DNA of 34,671 nt from an uncultured Peptoniphilus sp. (GTDB lineage: Bacteria; Bacillota; Clostridia; Tissierellales; Peptoniphilaceae): assembly GCA_902489255.1 (NCBI GenBank), contig CABTZF010000019.1:1-34671 (forward strand), given 5' to 3'. The position numbers and the translations under genes are program-made. Below the pieces are notes generated by a model. The model was not told where the DNA came from. It was given only the letters and a program-made list of their open reading frames with translations, and searched no databases. Shown in pieces: positions 15,480-22,058 of this stretch. How positions within the stretch are numbered: the first letter of the stretch is position 1; each line of letters opens with the position of its first letter.

Positions 15480-16823
15480 CTAACGAACCCAGATGACCAT
15501 GTATAATTTTTGCATTGCCATTACTGGTAGCAAGTAGTCTTTAACAACAACTGCATCCTTTGCATAACCCTTTTCTACTGTAGTGTCCTTTGGATCGTAG
15601 TCCTCAATGGCACCAAGTTCTGTTAGTGTGTTTGCGTGTCTAACAAGCTCGTTCCAGAAAGCAATTCTGCCATCTTCGTTGTTTTGTACCTTACCTAGGT
15701 ATCTCTTATTGAAGATGATTGAAATGTCCTTTGCTCTTTGGTCTAGTACCCTCATTACTTGGTTCTTTGAGAAGTCCTCATTCTTGTAAAGAGTAAATTC
15801 TGTAAATGAGTTAATGTCTTCAAGTACCCTAACTTCCTCATTCTTTTCATAGAAGAAGAAATATCCCTTGATGATAGCTTCCTTAGCATCTCTAGTTTTA
15901 AACTTAGTAAAGATTTTATAATCTCCATCATAAAGCTTATTAGTTATAGATCTATTTACATCAACACCTGCTTCTTGACCAGTAACCCAGTAAACAAGAG
16001 CTGCTTCATTCTCATCATCAGTAACCTTATTCTTGATGTTAATTGTTCCTTCATAGTTTGCCTTAGTTGGCTTCATGTTATATACAACAGTTTGGAACTT
16101 AACCCCTTCATCATCTCTCATACGCTTAGTAAATTGATTGTATAGGTCTTTTATAACATCATCAGTTCCTGCATAACCTATGCAGTTAAAGTCGTATTTT
16201 TCAATGATTTCTAGGAAGTTAGAATGTGATTCTCCTGTAACTGAGCCATTAGCACCGCCTGCAAGCTTAACTCCTGCAGATAAAGTTAGGGCATCACCAC
16301 TTGCCTTAAAGTCAACAAATTTATTGTCTTCAAGTTCTGTAGCTTTCTTTACAACTTGCTCATCAACTCTTGTTCCGTCAACTCTTGTAGTAACTACAAA
16401 AGCACCTTCTGTGTCAATATCATTTTCACAGGAAATCATAATTTCATTCCCAACAATACCTTCGTATTTAGCAATAATCTTTAAAGTTTCTCCTAAGCTT
16501 CCTTCTGCCTTCTTGCCGCCATTGTCATTTAACCTATATAGATATAAAACTTTAGCACCCTTCATGATTTCTCTTAAAGGCTTAATCTTATCATTAGTGT
16601 AAGAGTAGCCTACAGTTTCAAGGGATTCAGTTTGTAGGTCTGCAGGTTCAAGCGTTATTACCCCACCGCTAAGACCCCAGTCAAGAGGCATGCCAATTGC
16701 TGCATATCCTCTATCAGAAAATAGGTTACTTGCCCTTGGCACACTTACATAGTTAATGTAAGAGCCTGGTAAAATTTTATTCTGTACTAAAAAAGTACCT
16801 CCACCTAGTGCACCATATGCCAT
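15480..16823 (-). CDS. xkdK: Tail sheath protein (XkdK-like)
   Basis: A 447-aa contractile sheath protein. It begins GGTFLVQNKILPGSYINYVSVPRAS and has the GYAAIGMPLDWG and C-terminal VRHANTLTELGAIEDYDP segments seen in Bacillota sheath proteins of PBSX type. The length is normal for the family. AAGGAGG ribosome-binding site at a good distance. Confidence 0.93.
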   Translation of the reverse strand: MAYGALGGGTFLVQNKILPGSYINYVSVPRASNLFSDRGYAAIGMPLDWGLSGGVITLEPADLQTESLETVGYSYTNDKIKPLREIMKGAKVLYLYRLNDNGGKKAEGSLGETLKIIAKYEGIVGNEIMISCENDIDTEGAFVVTTRVDGTRVDEQVVKKATELEDNKFVDFKASGDALTLSAGVKLAGGANGSVTGESHSNFLEIIEKYDFNCIGYAGTDDVIKDLYNQFTKRMRDDEGVKFQTVVYNMKPTKANYEGTINIKNKVTDDENEAALVYWVTGQEAGVDVNRSITNKLYDGDYKIFTKFKTRDAKEAIIKGYFFFYEKNEEVRVLEDINSFTEFTLYKNEDFSKNQVMRVLDQRAKDISIIFNKRYLGKVQNNEDGRIAFWNELVRHANTLTELGAIEDYDPKDTTVEKGYAKDAVVVKDYLLPVMAMQKLYMVIWVR

Positions 16824-16839
16824 AAATTAATCCTCCTTA

Positions 16840-17040
16840 TTAGTGAACTTCTCTTTTATTGAAGTCGTCTACAATTTTTTCAACTTCATCAAGAGTGTAT
16901 TCCTTATCGTCTTCAAGTAGAACTGCAAGTACGTCTCTATTCCATCTAAGTTTATCAGCACTTAAAATTACTGATTTTGTGTACTTTGCCACTTGTGTTT
17001 CTTTAACTTCTTGTGTTTCTTTAACTTCTTTATCTTTCAT
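16840..17040 (-). CDS. Small protein upstream of the sheath gene
   Basis: A 66-aa charged protein. The N-terminus repeats KEVKETQ/EVKETQ, encoded by a perfect 18-bp tandem duplication, followed by KSVILSADKLRWNRDVLAVLLEDDKEYTLDEVEKIVDDF. Small proteins ending this way commonly precede sheath genes in clostridial phages; function unknown. ATG at 17040 or TTG at 17043 are both possible behind AAGGAG. Confidence 0.65.
   Translation of the reverse strand: MKDKEVKETQEVKETQVAKYTKSVILSADKLRWNRDVLAVLLEDDKEYTLDEVEKIVDDFNKREVH
16993..17028. repeat. 18-bp perfect tandem duplication inside a CDS
   Basis: TTGTGTTTCTTTAACTTC occurs twice in a row (16993-17010, 17011-17028, plus strand). It keeps frame and doubles the EVKETQ motif. 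Confidence 0.9.
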
Positions 17041-17698
17041 CAATGGTCATCTCCTTGGTTCTCATTAAATCTTCAGCTTCTTCTTTGTATCTTTCCTTTT
17101 CTATTTCGTATCTATCCTTGTAGCCCTTTGGCTTCCACATCTTACCCTTGTTTTTATCTACATACCTTTCATCCCTTGGATTCATGGCAGGATAAATCTT
17201 AAGTGGCTTCCTTTGCCTTGGTGGAGTCTTCCACATGCCAGGATTGATTTTTGTAGTGTCCTTGATATATGGTTCTTCCGTTGTATAGTGTACAATCTTA
17301 TTCGTTGCCATCATTGGATCGGGCAAAATTGGAAACTTGCCTATATAGTCATAGCTAACGTCAAGTTGTAAGTTATCATTTTCTGTCCTTACACTCATTC
17401 CATAGCCATAGATTCCACTGTCCTTTTCTCTATCAATGCTTATGTTTCGCATTCCCAAGAGCAGTCTCTCCTTTATGGACTGAAAGACAAAGGCATCTTC
17501 ACACTGGCTTAAGTAGACCACATTTATAAGGTTTTTAAACTGGTATCTCTCGCTCATTAACTTAAGCATGTCAGTATTTACCATGGTTATAAAAAAACAA
17601 GGTTCGATTAAGCCTTGGTCGGCATTATTTACATAGATATTAGTGTCGGGAAAGAGTTCAGCAAGCCTATCAACAATTCCTTGTAATAAGTTAATCAT
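17030..17698 (-). CDS. Tail terminator protein (DUF6838-like) with a long C-terminal extension
   Basis: A 222-aa protein. The first 140 residues fit the phage tail-terminator family of PBSX-like phages (LQGIVDRLAELFPDTNIYVNNADQGLIEPCFFI...RYQFKNLINVVYLSQ), which caps the tail tube and joins it to the head. Family members usually end near 140-150 aa. Here about 75 basic, proline-rich residues follow (PPRQRKPLKIYPAMNPRDERY...), which I do not recognise. The start overlaps the upstream stop (ATGA). Confidence 0.8.
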   Translation of the reverse strand: MINLLQGIVDRLAELFPDTNIYVNNADQGLIEPCFFITMVNTDMLKLMSERYQFKNLINVVYLSQCEDAFVFQSIKERLLLGMRNISIDREKDSGIYGYGMSVRTENDNLQLDVSYDYIGKFPILPDPMMATNKIVHYTTEEPYIKDTTKINPGMWKTPPRQRKPLKIYPAMNPRDERYVDKNKGKMWKPKGYKDRYEIEKERYKEEAEDLMRTKEMTIDER

Positions 17699-18207
17699 AA
17701 TTTGCTAAAAGCCTCCTCTAAGTGTCTATCTACTATCTCATCCATAACCTTTTCAACTTCTCTTTCAGATATAGTCAGCATAAATTTACCTGGCACCCAG
17801 TTTTTGTGATTCCTAGTCCTGTGGCCAAATTCAACATAATCAGCATACTCAGTGTTGTTGCAAACACTAACCTCAAAGATATCTCCATCTTTTTTGACAT
17901 CTGTTATTCTCCAAGCATTTCTTAAATTTCCACCTTCTCTACTGCTCGTAGATTTCATCTTTATAGAGCCATCTTTGTTCTTTTTAGCGTCTCCTACCTT
18001 TATTCCCTTTTTCTTGTTGCTTCTCTTATAAGTATCAACAACAAGCTTTCCATAAACTCCTTTAGGAGTAAGCTTTTTTACTGCTCTCCATTCTCTGTTT
18101 ACAATCTCTTGCAATGCCTCAATAATTATGTCATCTGTCTGTTCTTTAAATTTATTGAGTTCATCTCTAAAATCCTCGAGATCACTTACATCAAAAGTTA
18201 CACTCAC
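17695..18207 (-). CDS. Head-tail joining protein, HK97 gp10-like (XkdI position)
   Basis: A 170-aa protein with the gp10-family layout: N-terminal helix with ALQEIVNREWRAVKKLTPKG, GGNLRNAWRI, NNTEYADYVEFGHRTRNHKNWVPG and a C-terminal amphipathic helix. It takes part in head-tail completion. The GTG at 18207 is coupled to the upstream TAG (TAGTG) and has GAGGTGG six bases before it; a GTG at 18216 lies on that ribosome-binding site. Confidence 0.85.
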   Translation of the reverse strand: MSVTFDVSDLEDFRDELNKFKEQTDDIIIEALQEIVNREWRAVKKLTPKGVYGKLVVDTYKRSNKKKGIKVGDAKKNKDGSIKMKSTSSREGGNLRNAWRITDVKKDGDIFEVSVCNNTEYADYVEFGHRTRNHKNWVPGKFMLTISEREVEKVMDEIVDRHLEEAFSKL

Positions 18208-18578
18208 TATAACCACCTCAAAAACTCAGTGCAGGAGTACTCATTGTGACTTGCATAAGATTTCTTATTGGCATTAGTAATAGTGTAAGTATAGCCATTT
18301 TGCTTGACTATAATTTTTGAGTTTGCCTTAATATCAATTTCAGGACCTGTGAAAAGGGTCATTTGATTTTCCTCTGCCATAACCTTGCCTTCCTTCAAAA
18401 CTTGGGCAGTAGAAAAAGACAGTCTACAGGGTATATCCTCATAAACTGTCTTCTCTTTAAGACCACTAACCTTTGTACCTGAATCTCTTGACGTCTCTCT
18501 TACCACTGCAGTCAAAAGACCAGTGTATAAACTTTCAATTGCTTTTCTATAAGCAGCTACCACTCTATCTTTCTGCAT
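18207..18578 (-). CDS. Head closure/adaptor protein (XkdH position)
   Basis: A 123-aa protein: helical start, YEDIPCRLSF, TGPEIDIKANSKIIVKQNG beta segments and HNEYSCTEFL end, consistent with the stopper (XkdH/gp16-like) position between connector and gp10-like protein. The family call is by position and general pattern. It overlaps the connector gene by 22 bp. Confidence 0.72.
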   Translation of the reverse strand: MQKDRVVAAYRKAIESLYTGLLTAVVRETSRDSGTKVSGLKEKTVYEDIPCRLSFSTAQVLKEGKVMAEENQMTLFTGPEIDIKANSKIIVKQNGYTYTITNANKKSYASHNEYSCTEFLRWL

Positions 18579-18982
18579 GTAATCGCCTCTTTCTGCCAGG
18601 AGCTCTTAAGTGAGTCTATCCAGTTAAGTAGCTTGGCTTCGTTCATATCATTTATGCTCTTGTCACCCTGCAACTCTACTGATGTATCTCCAACTTGCAC
18701 CCTTCCTGCAATTTCTGCAAAGTCAAAGGACTTAGGAAGTTTGCCATTTTGATACATTTTTTCTAAGTAGCTACCTAGTATCATTTCGTATAGCAGATAG
18801 TAAATCCTTTCAGGTATAAACACTATGTTGCAGAAGTTTTTAAGCCTCATGCTCTCGTTTACTGCTATCATTCTTATACTAGGATCTATCTCCTCAAATC
18901 CTGCAGCTTTTAAAGCTACCAAAATATCATCTGCATAGATACTTGCAAAGAATTCATCCATAGGCACTAAGTCCTTAAACAT
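18557..18982 (-). CDS. Head-tail connector protein (XkdG/YqbG-like position)
   Basis: A 141-aa, largely helical protein (YADDILVALKAAGFEEIDPSIRMIAVNES...; EMILGSYLEKMYQNG), as expected for the adaptor ring under the portal. Assignment mostly from gene order: capsid, HeH protein, this, stopper, gp10-like. Confidence 0.68.
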   Translation of the reverse strand: MFKDLVPMDEFFASIYADDILVALKAAGFEEIDPSIRMIAVNESMRLKNFCNIVFIPERIYYLLYEMILGSYLEKMYQNGKLPKSFDFAEIAGRVQVGDTSVELQGDKSINDMNEAKLLNWIDSLKSSWQKEAITCRKIEW

Positions 18983-18989
18983 AATCCAC

Positions 18990-19232
18990 CTACTTTAACA
19001 GTTCAATTAATTCAGCTTTTTTTGTAGCTGTGCTTCTGTCGATTCCCTTTTCATCACATAGTTTTTCAAGTTCATCAACTTTTAAATTTTCAAGGTTTGA
19101 CACTTTGTCAATCTTAATTCCATTTTCTACTGTCTTTTCTCCACCTACAATTTCAGCTCCAAGTTCTTGAAGTTCTATAATTTTATCTGGATTGTCAGTA
19201 GTGTAGTAAAGATTGTCTAATCTAAGTCTCAT
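18990..19232 (-). CDS. HeH/LEM (Rho-N-like) domain protein
   Basis: An 80-aa protein. Residues 45-80 (NLENLKVDELEKLCDEKGI...TATKKAELIELL) form a helix-extension-helix fold like SAP/LEM/Rho-N domains that bind nucleic acid or act as protein hooks. Such small proteins commonly sit right after the major capsid gene and may be head decoration or connector-associated. Ten bases separate it from the capsid gene. Confidence 0.8.
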   Translation of the reverse strand: MRLRLDNLYYTTDNPDKIIELQELGAEIVGGEKTVENGIKIDKVSNLENLKVDELEKLCDEKGIDRSTATKKAELIELLK

Positions 19233-19242
19233 ATTCCACCTC

Positions 19243-20160
19243 TTAAGCAGTTATACATACAAAAATTTGATTTTCTTTTTGTTTCTTAATCCATAAATCG
19301 TGGTATTTTCTAAAGTCAATCTTCCAAGCATCAGCTTTTTGGTTAACATCAGGAGTAAAGACTCTTAATTTGTCAGTCTTATTAATTGCAATTGGCACAT
19401 TTGTAGGTGTGATAATCCAGTTAATGTCCTTTGCTTCAGCAGCTGCCTTTAATCCACCTGCTTCTTGGCCGTTTGTCTTACCATCTTGTACATCATAAGC
19501 AGTCTTAAGTCTTGCAGATGGTGCAATTCTGATTGGAGATTCATCAAGAGATTTAACCTTGAAGCTCATGTTACCTTGTTTAAAATCAGCAACATTAATA
19601 GACTTACCAATTTTAGAGGAGTTTTCAATAAGTGCCCTTGTCTTAGTTGACATAGTAAGCACTAGAGGCACATTATCTCCTACTATATCTTGTACTGCTC
19701 TTATGTGTTCCCTAATTTTATCTAGTGCGTTATCTGCAGTTAAAGCAATAGCTTCTGTTTGTCCTGCTGCCTTTGCAATAGCAGCAATTTTTGAGTATCT
19801 GTAAGCATCAATTTCTGGTATAACTTGTTCAGTTTGGAAAACTTTGATTAAGTTTGCAGATGTTGCCACAAATCCAGTTTCATCAACATCCATTGAATCT
19901 AATTGAAAAGTTCTACCTCTATCTTGAGTCATCTTGTAAGTATCGTATTTTAAAGTAACTCCACCTTGTACAAATCCAGCATCTCTATCATAGTTAGCTA
20001 GTCCTACAGTTGACATTGTAGGGATTTTTACTTCATCTCCGCCATTGTAAATTACTTGACCTGCATTTGCTTCCATCCAACCTGATGTCAACCCTTGCAC
20101 TGCATGTTGATCAAGCTGCTTCATCATTAGTTTTGAATATTCTAGTGTGTTAATTGCCAT
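19243..20160 (-). CDS. Major capsid protein
   Basis: A 305-aa protein, MAINTLEYSKLMMKQLDQHAVQ..., with GDEVKIPTMSTVGLANYDRDAGFVQG and TYKMTQDRGRTFQLDSMDVDETGF, the N-terminal pattern of a capsid family common in Bacillota phages, and a YRYSKIAA helix later. HK97 fold expected. It follows a GP20-like scaffold gene, the usual pairing. Confidence 0.9.
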   Translation of the reverse strand: MAINTLEYSKLMMKQLDQHAVQGLTSGWMEANAGQVIYNGGDEVKIPTMSTVGLANYDRDAGFVQGGVTLKYDTYKMTQDRGRTFQLDSMDVDETGFVATSANLIKVFQTEQVIPEIDAYRYSKIAAIAKAAGQTEAIALTADNALDKIREHIRAVQDIVGDNVPLVLTMSTKTRALIENSSKIGKSINVADFKQGNMSFKVKSLDESPIRIAPSARLKTAYDVQDGKTNGQEAGGLKAAAEAKDINWIITPTNVPIAINKTDKLRVFTPDVNQKADAWKIDFRKYHDLWIKKQKENQIFVCITA

Positions 20161-20174
20161 ATTTTCATCCTTCC

Positions 20175-20717
20175 TTAATTATTAAATATATTTGCAATAG
20201 CTTCTTCCATTGGACTTACGCTGCCACCATTACTATCAGGTGGAGTGTGTACATTAAATCTTGGATCCTCAGGATTATTATCTTCAGCCTTAAATAAATA
20301 AGGTTTAGATTCCTTTAGTGATTCCATTTGCTCTTTAAGTCCAGTTATGCCGTCGTCAGAAAATTTAAGACTATCTCTATCTATTAGCTTCATAAGTACA
20401 TCTTCATCTACTGTGTCATAGCCTCTTACTGCATCTTTTAAAGCAGTATCATTTTTAAGCTTTTCATAAGCCTTTTCATGCTCTTTAGCAGTAGTCTTCC
20501 AAGTCTCTACTGACTGCTTGATTTCCTCAATGTTCATGTCTTTGTATGACTTGATTTCCTTGTTTGCTGTTTCTATCTGCTCTTGTAAGGTCTTGATTTC
20601 GTCATCTTTCGCGGTAGCCTTAGCTTTTTCAGCGTTGATGTCTTTGCCATTTTCATCCATGATCTTGTCAATCACTTCTTTTTCTAGTCCTAAGTTTTCT
20701 AAAAATTCTCTCTTCAT
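20175..20717 (-). CDS. Capsid scaffolding protein (phage GP20-like)
   Basis: A 180-aa charged coiled-coil protein with the minor-structural GP20 pattern: FLENLGLEKEVIDKIMDENGKDI, long coiled coil (about 30-100), ALKDAVRGYDTVDEDVLMKLID, and PYLF near 150 before a disordered acidic tail. It directs capsid assembly and leaves the head. Strong AGGAGGGC ribosome-binding site. Confidence 0.9.
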   Translation of the reverse strand: MKREFLENLGLEKEVIDKIMDENGKDINAEKAKATAKDDEIKTLQEQIETANKEIKSYKDMNIEEIKQSVETWKTTAKEHEKAYEKLKNDTALKDAVRGYDTVDEDVLMKLIDRDSLKFSDDGITGLKEQMESLKESKPYLFKAEDNNPEDPRFNVHTPPDSNGGSVSPMEEAIANIFNN

Positions 20718-20739
20718 TTCGCCCTCCTAAACTACGATT

Positions 20740-20782
20740 TTTTACGTCTTTTTCATAGACTTGCCCGACCAAGTTTTACGTC
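20740..20782. repeat. Direct repeats flanking a small hairpin upstream of the scaffold gene
   Basis: TTTTACGTC occurs at 20740-20748 and 20774-20782. Between them ACTTGCCCGACCAAGT (20759-20774) is a 5-bp inverted repeat with a 6-nt loop. This is the only sizable gap (121 bp) inside the head operon. I see no clear promoter in it. Confidence 0.5.
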
Positions 20783-20795
20783 ATTTCGGGACAAT

Positions 20796-20823
20796 ATAAA
20801 AGACGACCTTTTACAGTCGTCTT
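20796..20823 (-). terminator. Terminator-like hairpin in the head operon
   Basis: Arms AAGACGAC (20800-20807) and GTCGTCTT (20816-20823) form a perfect 8-bp stem with 8-nt loop. Read on the minus strand it ends in four T then ATATT, so it may be a weak or regulated terminator before scaffold and capsid. Confidence 0.6.
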
Positions 20824-20838
20824 AAATTCATATTGTTT

Positions 20839-20994
20839 TTATAGTTTATTGTTCTTAATTATTTTCTTAATTTCTCTATTAATCTTCCAACGTGAATATA
20901 CTTCATAAATTAAATTTATTAAAAAAGCTATAAATTTAACTGTTATCGGAAAGATAATTAAAAATATAATATAGCCTATTAATGCCTCTCTCAT
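20839..20994 (-). CDS. Small membrane protein
   Basis: A 51-aa protein, MREALIGYIIFLIIFPITVKFIAFLINLIYEVYSRW followed by a lysine-rich tail: one or two membrane segments. The ATG at 20994 has GGAGG just upstream; an upstream start (21039) would overlap the previous gene and is unsupported. No family recognised. A membrane protein in a head operon is likely an accessory (moron-type) gene. Confidence 0.6.
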   Translation of the reverse strand: MREALIGYIIFLIIFPITVKFIAFLINLIYEVYSRWKINREIKKIIKNNKL

Positions 20995-21008
20995 TTTTCC
21001 TCCATGTT

Positions 21009-21383
21009 TTATCCTATAAATTTGCCCCAATTTATGCACTTATAGTCAACTTCAAACTCCCATTTCTCATCAGGATAGATGTTTAATGGTGTGAGAGTGT
21101 TTATATAAACCCTCTCATAAATGCCATCATTTCGTTTCAAATCAACTTCTAATGAAAAACTATCTTTCACATTTGCTATGGTGTCTAATGGATCTGTAAT
21201 TGCTATTGATACCTTATTGGTTACAACCGCCATACCTTTAGATCCAAGTGTATTTATATAATCTTTTTCTTCATAGAGATTAATTTCAATGTTGTTGATA
21301 ATCTCAAAGTCTCTATTTCCATCCCTAACTATAAATAGCTTTCCAGTGTCAGCTCTTAAACTCTTTATTAAAGTTTTTCTCAT
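21009..21383 (-). CDS. Phage protein of unknown function, beta-rich
   Basis: A 124-aa soluble protein with alternating beta-type segments (KLFIVRDGNRDFEIINNIEINLYEEKDYIN; RVYINTLTPLNIYPDEKWEFEVDYK). No family recognised. It lies behind a terminator and before the small membrane protein, apart from the main head genes. Confidence 0.6.
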   Translation of the reverse strand: MRKTLIKSLRADTGKLFIVRDGNRDFEIINNIEINLYEEKDYINTLGSKGMAVVTNKVSIAITDPLDTIANVKDSFSLEVDLKRNDGIYERVYINTLTPLNIYPDEKWEFEVDYKCINWGKFIG

Positions 21384-21394
21384 AATTCCTCCAA

Positions 21395-21433
21395 TAAAAA
21401 AGCACCTCTAACATCATCTGTCAGTGTGCTTTT
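21395..21433 (-). terminator. Terminator after the 104-aa gene
   Basis: Arms AAAAGCAC (21398-21405) and GTGCTTTT (21426-21433), 20-nt loop. On the minus strand six T follow. The first arm overlaps the stop codon of the gene it ends. Confidence 0.65.
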
Positions 21434-21746
21434 AAACTTGATTATTTAAACCCTCTATATAGCCTGTATATATTGGATTGTTTTTGCAATAGTATTTCCC
21501 ATCAGTCATTGTTGGGTAAACATGTGAGTCTTCAACCATTTTTATGGTCATGTCTAAATTAAAATTAGGATTTTTGATGCCTGTTTCAAAATCTTCCTCA
21601 AGAAGGTCCTTTAAGCAATCATAAATGTCCTCATCTGAAAAATATCTTTTCTGCAAAGCTATTATATATCTGCTTATTTTTTCTTTAGGAATCCCTTGCT
21701 TGATTAATTTATTAATAATATTTATATATTTTTCTTTGCCTTCCAT
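21432..21746 (-). CDS. Phage protein of unknown function
   Basis: A 104-aa acidic, helical protein (KYINIINKLIKQGIPKEKISRYIIALQKRYFSDEDIYDCLKDLL), then a less ordered C-terminus with two cysteines/tyrosines. No family recognised. Its ATG lies inside the end of a possible short frame (21722-21859). Confidence 0.6.
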   Translation of the reverse strand: MEGKEKYINIINKLIKQGIPKEKISRYIIALQKRYFSDEDIYDCLKDLLEEDFETGIKNPNFNLDMTIKMVEDSHVYPTMTDGKYYCKNNPIYTGYIEGLNNQV

Positions 21747-21859
21747 AATTTTTCTATCTCCCTACCAATAGTATCTGCAATCTGTCTAGGCTTATCCCTA
21801 TTGCAATACTCACTCCAGGCCTCAGCTATTATCTCACCTGGATTTTTGTGCTTTTTAAT
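21722..21859 (-). CDS. Possible short gene or frameshifted continuation, no standard start
   Basis: A 45-codon open frame, beginning KKHKNPGEIIAEAWSEYCN and holding DTIGREIEKLWKAK, looks like real protein (two Trp, balanced charge) but has no ATG, GTG or TTG. The frame is closed upstream by a stop just before it, and opens at an ATT right where the 67-aa gene (21855-22058) ends, in the +1 frame. It could start at ATT, be the +1-shifted tail of the preceding gene, or be a decayed gene. Confidence 0.4.
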   Translation of the reverse strand: MKKHKNPGEIIAEAWSEYCNRDKPRQIADTIGREIEKLWKAKKNI

Positions 21860-22058
21860 AAAACTTTTTCATAAATTCATCAAAATCATAACCTCTTGAC
21901 TCTATATCATTTTTAATCATATCAATTACTTCCCAGTAGCCTTCATGTCTTCCTCTATTAAAGTCGTTGTCTTCCTCACCTTTATTGTCGTTATTTCTAT
22001 CTATAATCCTTTTAACTATTGATGCAAGTGTTGATTCAGTCCAATTCCATTCTCTCAT
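21855..22058 (-). CDS. Small phage protein of unknown function
   Basis: A 67-aa protein, MREWNWTESTLASIVKRIIDRNNDNKG... with GRHEGYWEVIDMIKNDIESRGYDFDEFMKKFY. ATGA overlap with the MuF/ADP-ribosyltransferase gene implies coupling, so it may be functionally tied to that protein, for example as an immunity or partner protein; this is inference from position. Confidence 0.6.
   Translation of the reverse strand: MREWNWTESTLASIVKRIIDRNNDNKGEEDNDFNRGRHEGYWEVIDMIKNDIESRGYDFDEFMKKFY

Noticed and set aside
16180..16602. 140-codon plus-strand open frame opposite the sheath gene
   Set aside because: Low-complexity Ser/Leu/Pro-rich translation, antisense to a clear sheath gene, no ribosome-binding site.
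2731..20160. Phage-tail bacteriocin (tailocin) instead of a phage
   Set aside because: Terminase, portal, scaffold, capsid and neck genes are all present and look intact apart from the split terL.
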